Source: Hemerocallis citrina
Taxonomy: Eukaryota; Streptophyta; Magnoliopsida; Asparagales; Asphodelaceae
Length of the DNA: 64,000 nt
Reading direction: 5' to 3'
Assembly (NCBI GenBank): GCA_017893485.1
Contig: JACEHZ010000200.1
Location: 248,001 to 312,000, forward strand
The position numbers and the translations under genes were made by a program. The first letter of the stretch is position 1; the number at the start of each line of letters is the position of its first letter. The notes below the pieces were generated by a model. That model searched no databases, was not told where the DNA came from, and worked only from the letters and a program-made list of their open reading frames with translations. This document shows, in pieces, positions 36,120-47,391 of the stretch.

Positions 36120-37494
36120 GTGGAGCGAAGAGCATGGCTCTAGGAGAGAGCCATTTGGGAGACGAGTTTGAGGAGGAACTCTAGAGGAGAGTTGTGCTCC
36201 GAACTCGTTGAGAAGAGGTCCGCTTTGGAGGCATGCAGAGTGAAGAGCTCGGCTCTACGAGAGAGCCATTTGGGAGACGAGTTTGAGTAGGAACTCTAGG
36301 GGAGAGTTGTGCTCCGAACTCGTTGAGAAGAGGTCCACCTTGGAGGCAAGCGGAGTGAAGAGCTCGGCTCTAGGAGAGAGCCATCTGGGAAACGAGTTTG
36401 AGGAGCAACTCTAGGGGAGAGATTCAGCTCCGAACTTGCTAAGAAGAGGCCCGCCTTGGAGGTGAGCGGAGCGAAGCACTTAACTCTAGGAGAGAGCCAT
36501 TTGGGAGACGAGTTTGAGGAGGAACTCTAGGGGAGAGTTGTGCTCTGAACTCGTTGAGAAGCGGTCCGCTTTGTAGGCGAGCGGAGTGAAGAGCTCGGAT
36601 CTAGGAGAGAGCCATTTGGGAGATGAGTTTGAGGAGGAACTCTAGGGGAGAGTTGTGCTCCGAACTCGTTGAGAAGAGGTCCGCTTTGGAGGTGAGCGGA
36701 GTGAAGAGCTCGGCTCTAGGAGAGAGCCATTTGGGAGACGAGTTTGAGGAGCAACTTCAAGAGAGAGTTGTGAGCTCCGAACTCGTTGAGAAGAGGTCCA
36801 CCTTGGGGGTGAGCAGAGCGAAGCACTTGACTCTAGGAGAGAGCCATTTGGGAGACGAGTTTGAGGAGGAACTCTAGGGGAGAGTTGTGTTCCGAACTTG
36901 TTGAGAAGAGGTCCGCTTTGGAGGCAAGCATAGTGAAGATCTCGGCTCTAGGAGAGAGCCATTTGAGAGACGAGTTTGAGGAGCAACTCTAGAAGAGAGT
37001 TGTGAGCTCTGAACTCGTTGAGAAGAGGTCCGCTTTGGAGGCGAGCGGAGTGAAGAGCTCGGCTCTAGGAGAGAGCCATTTGGGAGACGAGTTTGAGGAG
37101 CAACTCTAGGAGAGAGTTGTGAGCTCCGAACTCATTGAGAAGATGTCCGCTTTGGAGGCAAGCGGAGTGAAGCACTTGACTCTAGGAGAGAGCCATTTGG
37201 GAGACGAGTTTGAGGAGGAACTCTAGGGGAGAGTTGTGCCCCGAACTCGTTGAGAAGAGGTCCGCTTTAGAGGAGATCAGAGTGAAGAGCTCGGCTCTAG
37301 GAGAGAGCCATTTGGGAGACGAGTTTGAGGAGAAACTCTAGGAGAGAGTTGTGAGCTCCGAACTCGTTGAGAAGAGGTCCGTCTTGGAGGTGAGCGGAGC
37401 GAAGCACTTGACTCTAGGAGAGAGCCATTTGGGAGACGAGTTTGAGGAGGAACTCTAGGGGAGAGCTTCAGCTCCGAACTCGCTGCTTAAGTGA
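36120..37494. repeat. 115-117-bp tandem array in element D (about 12 copies)
   Basis: CTCTAGGAGAGAGCCATTTG recurs about every 115 bp (near 36139, 36254, 36369, 36485, 36600, 36715, 36832 and on). Copies differ by scattered substitutions and a 2-bp length change. This is non-coding. Tandem arrays between coding region and 3' LTR are typical of Tat elements. Confidence 0.9.
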
Positions 37495-37850
37495 GAGAAT
37501 CAACGGTTGTGGGAGCAGTTCCGAATGGCGAACCACTTCTAACTTGCTTAAGAGCAAGTTATTTGAAGCGGAATCAAGCCAAGTGTTGGACTCCGAACTC
37601 GTCGTTTAAGAGAGTATCAACGGTTGTGGGAGCAGTTTCGAATGGCGAACCACTTCTAACTTGCTTAAGAGCAAGTTATTTGAAGCGGAATCGAGCCAAG
37701 TGTTGGACTCCGAACTCGTCGTTTAAGAGAGTATCAACGATTGTGGGAGCAGTTCCGAATGGCGAACCACTTCTAACTTGCTTAAGAGCAAGTTATTTGA
37801 AGCAGAATCAAGCCAAGTGCTGGACTCCGAACTCGTCATTTTAAGCTTAG
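37495..37850. repeat. 117-bp tandem repeats in element D (three copies)
   Basis: CAACGGTTGTGGGAGC recurs at 37501, 37618 and 37735, period 117. Each unit has a hairpin AACTTGCT-TAAG-AGCAAGTT with an outer arm CCACTTC/GAAGCGG. The reverse complement of the unit matches the 104-bp half-units of the element B array (49921-50850), including GGAGTCCAACACTTGG and GCCATTCGGAACTGCTCCCA. Confidence 0.9.
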
Positions 37851-37854
37851 CAAG

Positions 37855-38156
37855 TTGCGGGAGCAGTCATGTAGAAGAAGCTGGACTCCGAACTCACCAT
37901 TTAACGAGTCGTAGATGTGACTCGAAGAGATAGAGAAGAAGCAAGAGCAATAATTTTCAATGAAAAATGTAAAGTTTTATTGAGATAAACTAAGTGGCCG
38001 CTTCAATAAGGCGAGCCATTATTACATGCTATTGGCCGAGTTACAAGCATCGGCCTTATTGAAAATCAAGATCCTACTTCTACAATAAGGTGAAGACCTT
38101 TTGGGAGGAGCTAAGTCTTGAAGCTCGGCGGGCCTTTCTGTTCGTTTGTTGGCTCC
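37855..38156 (-). other. Element D deletion junction and post-integrase segment
   Basis: On the minus strand, gag homology ends near 38110. About 38025-37960 matches the sequence after integrase in element B (49799-49870): TAATAATGGCT, GAAGCGGCC and an AATAAA signal occur in both in the same order. Element D therefore joins gag directly to the post-integrase region. The AATAAA lies near 37977-37982 (minus). Confidence 0.75.
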
Positions 38157-39863
38157 TCAGGGGGGAAGCTCGGCCCCCTCTTTTTGGACGAACTTGGTCA
38201 GGTGCCCCCGCTGTATGAGTTCTTCAATCTCCTCCTTGCGAGCCCGACAATCATCCGTGTCATGGCCTTGGTCCTTGTGAAAGTGGCACCACTTATCCTT
38301 GTTCCTCTTCTTGCCAGGGGTATTCATTATAGGGGGAGCGCGGAGTAGTCTTTCCTTATCCACCTCCATAAGAATTTCTGATATATTAGCAATGAGGGGG
38401 GTGAACTTCTCAAAACGTGGAGTCGAGCGGCGCTGGCCATTACTATCCTTCTGGAATTTTTGGGACCCCTCTTCGCTCGTATTCTTCCGTTTGTTCCCAA
38501 AAGATGTCTCCTCAAGACAAAGGGGGTTGAGAGCCTCTTCTGCCTGTATGTACTTCTCCACCCTAAGTAGGAGCTCTGAGAAGTCCCGAGGAGATTTCTT
38601 AGCAAGGGATGCCCTGAGGTTGGCATTAGCGACATTGTGCTCGAATGCGGCAGCGGCTACTGACTGGTTGAGGAAGGGAATGGACCGGGCTTCGGCGGTG
38701 AAGCTTTGAACGTAATCCCTTAGGCATTCACCCTTTTTGTGGTTGAGGGTCACCAAAGATACACTTGTTTTCTCAGCCCGGTGGCTACTCACGAAATGAG
38801 TAAGGAAGAGCCCTTCGAATTGATCGAATGAGAAGATGGAGGCCGGGGCGAGTCGAGAGTACCATTCTCGTACAGACCCCTTCAGCGTGGCAGGGAAGAT
38901 CTTGCAGAGGAGGGCGTCTGAAGCATGGTGGATCATCATGAGAGTTTTGAAACTCTCTATGTGATCTGCGGGGTCCCACTCCCCGGTATACGTCTCGAAG
39001 TGAGGCGGCTTGAATTTTTCTGGGATGGGGGCCTCCATGATGGTGCGGGAGAATGGAGGTCTGCTCGGGCGGAGGTTTATTGCCTGTTACTCTTCTTCCT
39101 TGTCAATTCGGCCGAGGCGCCTCTCCATCTCGTGGAGACGGCGGTAGAGTCTGTCTTCTCTTTGATCATATCTTACCGAGCCCCGGGACTCATCTTCGTA
39201 CGAGGGTGGACTGGGGCTGCGGCAATGGTAGCTTGGAGAAGGACGAGGACTGAGAGTGTGAAGGCGGTGGCTCCTAGCTGGCTCATGAGTAGGTGGCCTC
39301 TGGTCGTTCTTTGGGGCGATATTGAGGGCCCGTAAGACTGTCGCTTGGAAGTCTTGAAGATCTGCCCTTATGACTGGTGCCTCTCCAACTTGGCGGTCCC
39401 TATGTATGGCTCGGCTTACTGGAGAATGAGTTCTCCGATGATGACGCTGAGGGGACTCTCTTCGCCTCCTCCGGGGAGGGGATCTTCTAGTCCTCGGTCG
39501 GTGGGAGGTCCAGACTCTTGAGGCCCCTGGGTGCTCGGGTTGATGGACTCCACCAAGGGCTCGCCATCCATTCAGGCGAGTTCTGAGGTCGACCCCCTTT
39601 TGGCGGTTGGCAATCACTTGATGGAGATCCCGCTCGGGAGGGCTTTGAGAAGCCATAAATTCATCTGAAGGATTGGGACCCGCGACATGGTCATGAGGAG
39701 GATGTTGCTTCGGACGACTCTGACGGGAGCCCCCCTGGGCAGCCTCCCGAGACCCTGGAGGGGCCTGTTGAGTAGGAGTACCTTGAACCGGAGGAGGGAG
39801 AGGAGGAAGAGAAGTGGTTCTTCGGTTGGAGACCGCTGCCTTCCCCTTCTGTTTTGGATGCAT
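38157..39863 (-). pseudogene. gag: Element D gag, one in-frame stop
   Basis: One frame runs from the ATG at 39863 (MHPKQKGKAAVSN) to a stop at 38157-38159, broken only by a TAA at 39087-39089. The N-terminal half is rich in Arg/Ser/Pro (RTRRSPPRRRRRESPQ) and has the conserved SPSPPSYEDESRGS. The core follows with FETYTGEWDPADHIESF, WYSRLAPASIFSF and a knuckle-like WCHFHKDQGHDTDDC near 38240-38285. Homology to B gag continues a few codons past the stop (GANKRTERP) and then ends, which places the edge of the pol deletion near 38105-38130. With one stop over 569 codons it is far better kept than C gag. Confidence 0.9.
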
Positions 39864-39913
39864 GGCTTGAAACTAGTATCGTTGATGAAGTTAGGTCAGG
39901 TTGCTTTTTCGAT

Positions 39914-39931
39914 TCCCACAGACGGCGCCGA
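39914..39931 (-). promoter_or_regulatory. Primer-binding site of element D
   Basis: CGGCGCCGTCTGTGGGAA is found just inside the 5' LTR on the minus strand. It differs from A and B (TGGTGCC...) in the first and fourth bases. The changed first base would unpair the tRNA CCA end. Confidence 0.65.
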
Positions 39932-39933
39932 TC

Positions 39934-40534
39934 TGTTGCTGCTAATTTTGGTGTGGGAGCAAACAGATGAATTTGTGGATTCTTGGAGAAAACGATTAAG
40001 CAAACATGTTGACCTGTTGACCTTCACCAATGTGTTGACTTGGTCTCTTGCCGCTGCTGCGAACCTGCAAAAAGTGCGAGACACCAGGATGGATCCCGGC
40101 GATGCACCCTCCGACGCTCTTGTCAGTAATCTGAATGATTAAGCAAGAACTTAAACTGGAAAAGTATTGTTTACCTCTTAATGATGGTGGATGCGGGGTA
40201 TTTATAGTCGCCTTTGGGATCAGATTAGGAATGTAATCCCTAGAAACAGATTAGGAATGTAATCCCTAATTCCCATTGAAAGGATAGATATGAATCAGGG
40301 CTGTTGATTAGAATTAATCAGAAACCCTAATTCTACCCTACTGGACTGGGTTCGCTGCGGGTTGAAACCCGCACCCAGTTGAGATGGATCCGTTTATGGG
40401 TTATTGGACTTTGAATAAAGATCCAGTTCCCATTTCAGACCCGTTAGTAGGTGAAATTACTGTTTTACCCCTGAGTTTTAAGATTCGTGTCCGATTTGAA
40501 CGGCCCCGATTTAATCCCATTTTTAGCCATATCA
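39934..40534 (-). repeat. 5' LTR of element D
   Basis: Same length as its partner with no indels. A TATAAATA box (minus) is at 40199-40206. Transcription from here would run leftward through gag. Confidence 0.95.
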
Positions 40535-40539
40535 GAAGA

Positions 40540-42213
40540 CATTCTTCATAAAATCAAGTATCATCCAGGCAAGGCGAATGTAGTGGTTGATGGGCTTAGT
40601 CGGAAGAGTAGCCTGTCATGTTTTATCATGGCTCAGAAGGAGTTGGCAGCAGAGATAGATCAAGCAGGTATTGAGGTTGTTCTACAAGGATTGGGAGCTT
40701 CGTTGGTGCAGTTAAGAGCCTACTTTGAAGGAACAAATTATGGAGGGCCAGAATCAGATTCAGCAATTCAGAAGATGTTGCAGCAGGTTTCCGATGGCAA
40801 GTTATTAAAATTCTGTGTCCAAAATGGGATTCTATGGATGGTTGAGAGGTTTTGTGTGCCGGAGAATGCAGATTTGAGGGAGAGCATCTTGCAGGAAGCA
40901 CACATTACCTTGTTTTCAATACATCCTGGAGGTACGAAGGTGTACAAGGACATTAAGCAGCACTTTTGGTGGCCAGGAATGAAGAGGGATTTGGCAGACT
41001 TTGTGGCGAGATGTTTGACTTGTCAGCAAGTCAAGGCGAAAAATCAGAAACCTGGAGGCATGTTGTAGCCGTTGCCTATACCGAAATGAAAGTGGGAAAA
41101 TATCAGTATGGATTTCATCGCTGGTTTGCCTAGGAGTCCGAAGGGCAACGACTCGATTTGGGTCATTGTGGATCGTTTGACCAAGTCAGCTCACTTCTTG
41201 TCTATGAAGATTACGTGGTCCTTGGAGAAGCTAGCAGAGTTATACATTGATGAGATTGTGAGACTTCATGGGGTTCCCGTGTCTATTGTTTTTGACAGGG
41301 ATGTAAGGTTAAATCGAGGTTCTGGAAGAGTTTACAAGCAGCTTTGGGTACTAGAACCGACTTCAGTACTGCTTTTCATCCGCAGTCAGATGGTCAAATA
41401 GAAGGGGTGAATCAGGTGTTAGAGGGCATGCTGAGGTCATGTGTCATGAATTTTGGTGGCAGTTAGGAGAGGTACTTGGTATTGGTTGAGTTTGCTTACA
41501 ACAACAGTTACCATGCAAGTATCGGTATGACACCTTATGAAGCGTTGTACGGGAGAAAGCGCAGAACACCCGTTTTTTGGTATGAAGTTGGGGAGAGGTA
41601 AATGTTTGGGCCGGAGATTGTGCAGTAAACTTCGGAAAAGATCGAACTAATTCGGAAAAGGTTGGTTGAAGCTCAGAGTCGGTAGAAGAGTTATGCAGAT
41701 ACTTGGCGTAGAGACTTGGAGTCCGAGGTTGGAGATGCAGTGTTTTTCAAAGTATCTACGACTAAAGGGGTGATCAGATTCGGGAAAGGTGGCAAGTTGG
41801 CGCCAAAGTACATTGGGCCATATAGGATTTTGAGCCGGATTGGTAAGATGACATATAAGTTGGAGTTGCCCGAAGAATTGGCACACGTACATGACGTGTT
41901 CCATTTGTCAATGGTAAGTAAGTATGTGCCGGATCAAAGTCATCATTTGATGGAAGTGCCCGAGGGATTGCAGCTGAACTTGAGCTACAAGGAACAGCAT
42001 GTGAAGATTGTGGACCGTTGAGAGAAGGTATTGAGGAATAAAGTTATACCCATGTTCATGGTGTTGTGGAGGAACCAGATGTTCAAGGAAGCCACTTGGG
42101 AGCCGGAGAATCGTATGAAGAAGGATTTCCCAAACTTTTTATGTAATTTTCTTCTTTTGCTTGTAATTATTTTGTCCCTATTAGCGGTAGTTCTGAGGAC
42201 AGAACTATTATAA
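40540..42213 (+). pseudogene. Element C integrase with chromodomain-like tail (broken)
   Basis: RNase H end (KYHPGKANVVVDGLSRK), then the zinc-binding HHCC region (AHITLFSIHPGGTKVYKDIK, CLTCQQVK), the core ([36 protein letters not shown]), and DVFHLSMVSKYVPD. Near 42020-42120 WEPENRMKKDFPNF gives the end of a chromodomain. Stops or frame changes occur at about 41066, 41090, 41400, 41466, 41600 and 42020. A chromodomain on integrase directs chromoviruses to certain chromatin. Confidence 0.88.
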
Positions 42214-42221
42214 GGAGAGAG
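42212..42221 (+). promoter_or_regulatory. Polypurine tract of element C
   Basis: AAGGAGAGAG, three bases before the 3' LTR start at 42225. Primes second-strand synthesis. Confidence 0.85.
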
Positions 42222-43299
42222 TAATGTAACATCCTAGAATTTTAAATAATATTTTAGAATTTACAAATGAATTAAATTGAATTTTTGTGAATTAATAAAT
42301 ATTTTTCTGAAATTTATCTTTTTTGCACGTGCAAAACACGTGCAAATACTTTCTTGGGAAACACAGTCAGAAAATACATTTGGAAAAATCTGACATTTAT
42401 TAGTACATATTATTTATAAATTTTCTGGATTTTAATGAATGATTTATGACATATTTGCAAATACGCAAAAATGAATAAATTTTGTGCAAAATTGTCATTT
42501 GGAGTAAAAACTCTAGATTTCAATTTTCTGGGCAGTGCATATTGGCCGAAAAATTTAGGAGAATAAGGGGATTTAATTTTATTTGATTTTAAATCAATTT
42601 GATTAGCTAATAATTGGAATGATTCATATATGTAAATAAATAATTTCCTTGAGAAGTAAAATTGTAAACTTTGTGAAACCCTAAAAACTGAAATCTCGGC
42701 CTATATCAGGGGCAGCAACCGCAAATTCCCTATTGCGCACTCAAAACTATTTTCTCATTATTTTCTAGGAGTTTAAAGCTTGGATCTTGGACTTTTGCAA
42801 AAGAGAAAGAAGGGGTTTTTCTTTACAATTTTTTTTGTGCTTCGATTGAATCTTTTTTAGGTGAGTGATACTTTCATAGCTCTTGTTTGCTATATGATTA
42901 TAAATTGTTCAAGTATAATGCATGATTGAAAGTTGTATGATTATGAAATATGATGGGTGATTATAGATTCTAAATGAATAGATAAGTAATCAACATCTTA
43001 CATGAAGAGATATGAAGTTATGAGAAATTTTCCCATGCTTAAATAGTTGATGTATGAGATACACAAAGATCATCACTTTCTTATGTCATGCTTGAATGAA
43101 TGTGTTTGAATTGATATTAAAGGTGTATGAGATATGTAGAGTTGTCATCTAATTAGCATAGATCTAATTTTGTTTGTGTGAGTAATTATTGGATTGTGGA
43201 TGTATATCATGTATAAATAGAATGCAAATTGAATAGTAATGTCATACATGCATATAGATAAATAGAAAATCTTTAAGTTACTGATTTACTTTTGTACTC

Positions 43300-43960
43300 T
43301 GATATGGCTAAAAAACGGGGGTTAATCGGAACCGTTCAAATTGGGCACGAATCTTGGGACCTAGGGGTAAAACGGTAATTTCACCTGCAAGAGGGTCCAA
43401 AATGGGTATTGGATCTTCTCCCCAAGGACCCAATAACCCACGAATGGATCCACCAGCAAGAGGTGCGGATTTTAACCCGCTGCGCACCCGTTCCAACAAG
43501 ATAAAATCAGGGTCCCTGGTTAATCATGATCAACGGCCCTGATATACATCTATCTTTTCACCGGGATTTGGGGATTAAATTCCTTATCTGATTACGGGGA
43601 ATATACCTTATCAGATTACATTACTAATCTGTTTACAAGGAGAATATTCCTTATCAGATCACGGGGATTACATTCCTAATCTGTTCTCTAAGACGCCTAT
43701 AAATACCCCCCATCCATCTCCATTAAGAGGTAATCAATCTTTCACCAGTTTTTACGCTCATTCATAGTCTTCCTAGATTACTGACTTGAGCGTCGGAGGG
43801 TGCGTCGCCGGGAACAACCCCGGTGTTTCGCACTTTTTGCAGGTGTACGGCGGGAGCATCGATCGAAGCCCCAAGGAACAGGTATACAGGTTTACTATCC
43901 AGTTTCCCTAAGAATCCACAAATTCATCTGTTTGCCCCCACACCAAATTTAGCGGCAACA
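43300..43960 (+). repeat. 5' LTR of element B (661 bp)
   Basis: TGATATGGCT to GCGGCAACA. The TATAAATA box is at 43699-43706. U3 carries repeated AATCTGATTACGGGG / AATCTGTT blocks. The end contains GTCGGAGGGTGCGTCGCCGG and TTTCGCACTTTTTGCAGG, conserved with A and D. Confidence 0.96.
43699..43706 (+). promoter_or_regulatory. TATA box of element B 5' LTR
   Basis: TATAAATA inside CGCCTATAAATACCCC, at the same LTR place as in A and D. It sets the U3/R boundary about 30 bases downstream. Confidence 0.8.
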
Positions 43961-43963
43961 GAT

Positions 43964-43981
43964 TGGTGCCGTCTGTGGGAA
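43964..43981 (+). promoter_or_regulatory. Primer-binding site of element B
   Basis: TGGTGCCGTCTGTGGGAA begins three bases after the LTR. It is the same as in element A. Confidence 0.8.
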
Positions 43982-44032
43982 ACTAACGGATAGAAACCTC
44001 TCCTCTTCCCCGAAAACAGGTCTTCTCCAGCC

Positions 44033-46306
44033 ATGCCACCTCGCAAAGTCAGGTCAAGAGGGTCTAACCGAGTACCCAACCCTGACCAGCAAGAAGTCCT
44101 TCCCGATCCCGCTCAGCAACAAGGGCAACTTCCCCCTACCGCGGAAGAGCCGCTCCAACAAAACCTTCCCCCTCCTGATCCAAAGGGTCCTAACCCTCAG
44201 AAACAGCCTCTTCACCAAGAGAACCTCTCCATCCACAACGCCTCCACTGACTCTATGGCCTCCCATCATCCCCGAGCCTCTGGTCGCCACAATGCAGCCC
44301 CCAAACGCCAGAAAGATGATGACCTCCGTCGTCATCTGGATGAAAAACGGGCTCGGGAGGAAGCCTCCCGCCAGCATGAGCGATCCCCTCGTCGCCGAGA
44401 GTACAGGAGGTCCCCCATCCGAAGAGGGAGGAAGGAGTCTCCCGATCATTACCGAAGAAGGCACTCTCCCGTAGGTCGGCAACAGCCCAGGAACAATGAG
44501 GCACCAATCACCCGTGCCGAGTTCCAGCAGTTCCAAGCGACCGTCCTGCAGGCTCTCAACCTCCGTCAGAATCCTATTGAGCCGAAGCTCCCATCCCCTC
44601 CTCCGGTCCGAAGCCCTCGCCGACGGTCTCCCTCTCCTCGACCCGCTCCTACCAACTCCCGGCGTACCCCAAGTCCTCGCCGCTCCCGAAGTTACCATCG
44701 TCGCAGCCCTCGATCTCCCTCATACGAAGACGAGTCTCGTGGCTCGGCAGATTACCGTCGGAGAGATGACACCATGAACCGCCGTCTTCATGAAGTAGAG
44801 AGACGCCTGGGTCAGATAAACCGAGAAGAAGAGCTCAGGGGGAGAACCCTGCGTCCTAGCCGACCCCCTTTCTCCCGAACCATAGTGGATGCACCTGTCC
44901 CGTTCGGCTTCAAACCTCCCCAATTCGAGATTTATACCGGAGAGACTGACCCGGTTGATCACATAGAGAGTTTTAAAACTTTAATGCTCCTTCACCAAGC
45001 TTCCGATGCCCTCCTCTGCAAAACCTTCCCCGCAACTCTCAAAGGGCCGGCCCGAGAGTGGTATTCTCGTCTCACCCCCTCCTCGATATTCTCTTTCGAA
45101 CAGTTTGAAACCCTCTTCGTCACGCATTTCGTAAGCAGCCGAAGGGCAGAGAAGACCAGCATCTCCCTCTTGCACCTTCACCAGAAGAAGGGGGAAAAAC
45201 TGAGAGATTATGTGAAGAGGTTCACAGCTGAAGCCAGGACCATAGCATCTCTCGACCAGTCGGTCGCTACGGTAGCATTTCAATCCAATGTCCTCAATTC
45301 CAACCTCCGCTCCTCCCTCGCCAAGAAACCACCACATGACTTTTCCGACCTCCTCCTTCGCACTGAAAAGTACATCCGGGCCGAAGAGGCCGAGCAACAA
45401 CCCAACCGGGAGGGGTCTGCCTCCGGGCTTAAGAGGAAGGGGACGGAAGAAGAAGGAGCCAAGAAGCTCCAGAAAGATAATGCCGGCCAGCGCCGACCTC
45501 CTCCTAGATTTGAAAAGTTCACTCCCCTCACTACTGACATCTCCACCATCTTCATGGAAGTTGAAAAAGAGGGAGTCATACCCCCTGCTCCGAGGATGAA
45601 CACCCCGGCCAAGAGAAGAGATAAAGAGAAATGGTGCCGCTACCACCGGGACCATGGGCATGATACCAACGATTGCCGTGCTCTGAAGAACGAGATCGAA
45701 GCCCTTATCCAGAGAGGGCAGCTGACCAGGTTTGTAAGAAAAGATCGAGCAGGACTTCCTCCTCCGCCTCCGGGGGCTAACAAGCGTCCGGAAAGAGAAG
45801 AGACGCCAGACTTCGAGGAAGAACGAGTCCTCCACCTCATTCACGGGGGCCCAATGGGGGGTTCCTCGAACTCCTCTCGGAAAGCCTTTATAAGAGAAGT
45901 CAACTCGGTCCGAGCCACCCCTCCTCCCAAAGGCCTCGGAGTGCCAGTCACGTTCTCCGACGAAGATCTCGAGGGAATTCGTACCCCGCATTGTGACGCA
46001 CTCGTCATTAGCCTCCACATGGCGAATTTCAAAGTGGAGAGGGTCTTAGTAGACAACGGCAGCTCCGTCAACATCCTCTTCCTCTCCGCTTTTAAAGGCC
46101 TAAAGCTCTCCAGAGAGAGACTCAAGCCCACCGGCTACACTCTCCATGGGTTCACGGGGGTTCCGGTAACTATTGAAGGGATGATCACCCTCGATGTAAC
46201 TGCCGGCCAAACTCCTACCACCCGGACAGAGCCGATGGACTTCATGGTGGTGGATGTTCCGCCGCCTACAACGTCATTTTGGGTCGGCCAGGCCTCGCAG
46301 CCCTAG
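44033..46306 (+). pseudogene. gag: Element B gag-protease ORF, frameshifted at its end
   Basis: Starts MPPRKVRSRG. Residues about 110-240 are an Arg/Ser domain (RSPRRRSPSPRPAP, SPRRSRSYHRRSPRSPSYED). The gag core runs about 280-440 (PPQFEIYTGETDPVDHIESF, WYSRL). A knuckle-like WCRYHRDHGHDTNDC lies at about 533-548. The aspartic protease has D-N-G at 46052-46060. One base is missing in a Pro codon at 46259-46261 (element A reads VDIPAAYNVILGRPG), so the frame ends early at 46306. The rest of protease continues in the next frame from 46262. Gag and Pol would otherwise be one ORF. It builds the particle and processes the polyprotein. Confidence 0.93.
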
Positions 46307-47391
46307 AAGCTGTTCCCTCAGCATACCATCTGAAGATGAAGTTTCCCACCCGGTCCGGGGTCGGGGAAGTAAGGGGAAATCAGGAGCAGGCCCGGAAGTG
46401 CTACATGACCTCCACCCTTGGGCCCGTCCTCTCCTTAGAGACTCTGGAAATTCCTCAAGACACTGCAAGACCGACCTCCGAGCCGGTGGATGAACTGGAG
46501 GAGGTGCTCTTCTCTGAACAAGAGCCGACCCGCAAGTTCTTCGTAAGCAAGACCCTTCCGTCCGCCCTATACTCAGATATTGTGAAATGCATCCGAACCA
46601 ATCAAGACCTCTTCGCATGGTCCGCAGCAGATATGTCCGGTATCTCCGAAGAACTCCTAGTCCACCGCCTGAGCGTTGATCCGGGGTCCAAACCGGTTCA
46701 GCAGAAGAGACGCAAGTTCGCCCCCGAGCGTCAGCTCGCTATCAAAGAGGAGGTAGACAAGCTGCTGAAAGCCCGATTCATACAGGAGGTAAACTACCCA
46801 GAATGGTTGTCTAACGTAGTAATGGTGAAGAAGTCCAATGGGACGTGGAGAATTTGTATTGATTTCACCGACCTCAACAAGGCCTGCCCCAAAGATCCTT
46901 TCCCTCTACCGAGCATCGACACTCTGATTGACGCAACCTCGGGACATGAGCTCCTCAGCTTCATGGATGCCTTCTCAGGTTACAATCAGATAAGAATGTT
47001 CCCTCCAGACATCCCAAAGACATCCTTTGTGACCGACCGAGGCCTCTATTGCTACAGAGTCATGCCATTCGGCCTAAAGAACGCAAGGGCGACCTACCAG
47101 CGCCTCGTCAACAAGGTTTTCCAGGCCCAGATCGGCCGGAACATGGAAGTGTACGTCGATGACATGCTTGTAAAGAGCATCCGAGGTGTTGATCATGTGG
47201 CCGACCTTCAGGAGGCCTTTGACGTCCTAAGAAGGCACAATATGAGACTCAACCCGAACAAGTGTGCGTTCGGCGTCTCATCAGGAAAGTTCCTCGGCTT
47301 CATGGTTAGCCAACGAGGAATTGAAGTAAATCCGAAAAAGATCAAGGCCATACTGGACATGGCCCCTCCCAGAAATGTTAAAGAAATCTAG
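46262..47391 (+). pseudogene. Element B protease end and reverse transcriptase
   Basis: Open from the frameshift through ILGRPGLAALEA, KFAPERQLAIKEEVDKLL, NGTWRICIDFTDLNKACP, MDAFSGYNQI, PFGLKNARATYQ and the catalytic YVDD at 47152-47163. It ends at a TAG (47389-47391) replacing the Gln codon in KEIQRLTGR. CAG to TAG is a C-to-T transition in a CHG context. Catalytic residues are intact. It would copy element RNA into DNA. Confidence 0.93.

Larger units (their letters stand above)
33148..40534 (-). mobile_element. Element D: gag-only non-autonomous Tat element (TR-GAG type), 7,387 bp
   Basis: Two 601-bp LTRs (39934-40534 as 5', 33148-33748 as 3') flank a primer site, gag, and a long non-coding region with three tandem arrays, then a polypurine tract. 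The target duplication GAAGA is perfect (33143-33147, 40535-40539). It interrupts element C between RNase H and integrase. No protease, RT, RNase H or integrase is present. The LTRs differ at about 26 of 601 sites (4.3%, hand count). LTR ends and polypurine tract match A and B, so helper proteins from such elements could have moved it. Gag-only elements of this kind are known in plants as TR-GAGs. Confidence 0.93.

Noticed and set aside
36623..37844. Open reading frames inside the 115- and 117-bp arrays of element D
   Set aside because: They only reflect array units whose length happens to be near a multiple of three. No family match and frames break at each length change.
44054..46018. Long minus-strand frames opposite element B gag
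   Set aside because: They mirror the RS-rich, GC-rich gag codons. No start context, splice site or domain, unlike the antisense genes at 51048-54348.
46254..46262. Programmed gag-pol frameshift in element B
   Set aside because: Element A keeps one continuous frame through the same protease residues, and no slippery site or gag stop is nearby. A one-base deletion explains it better.
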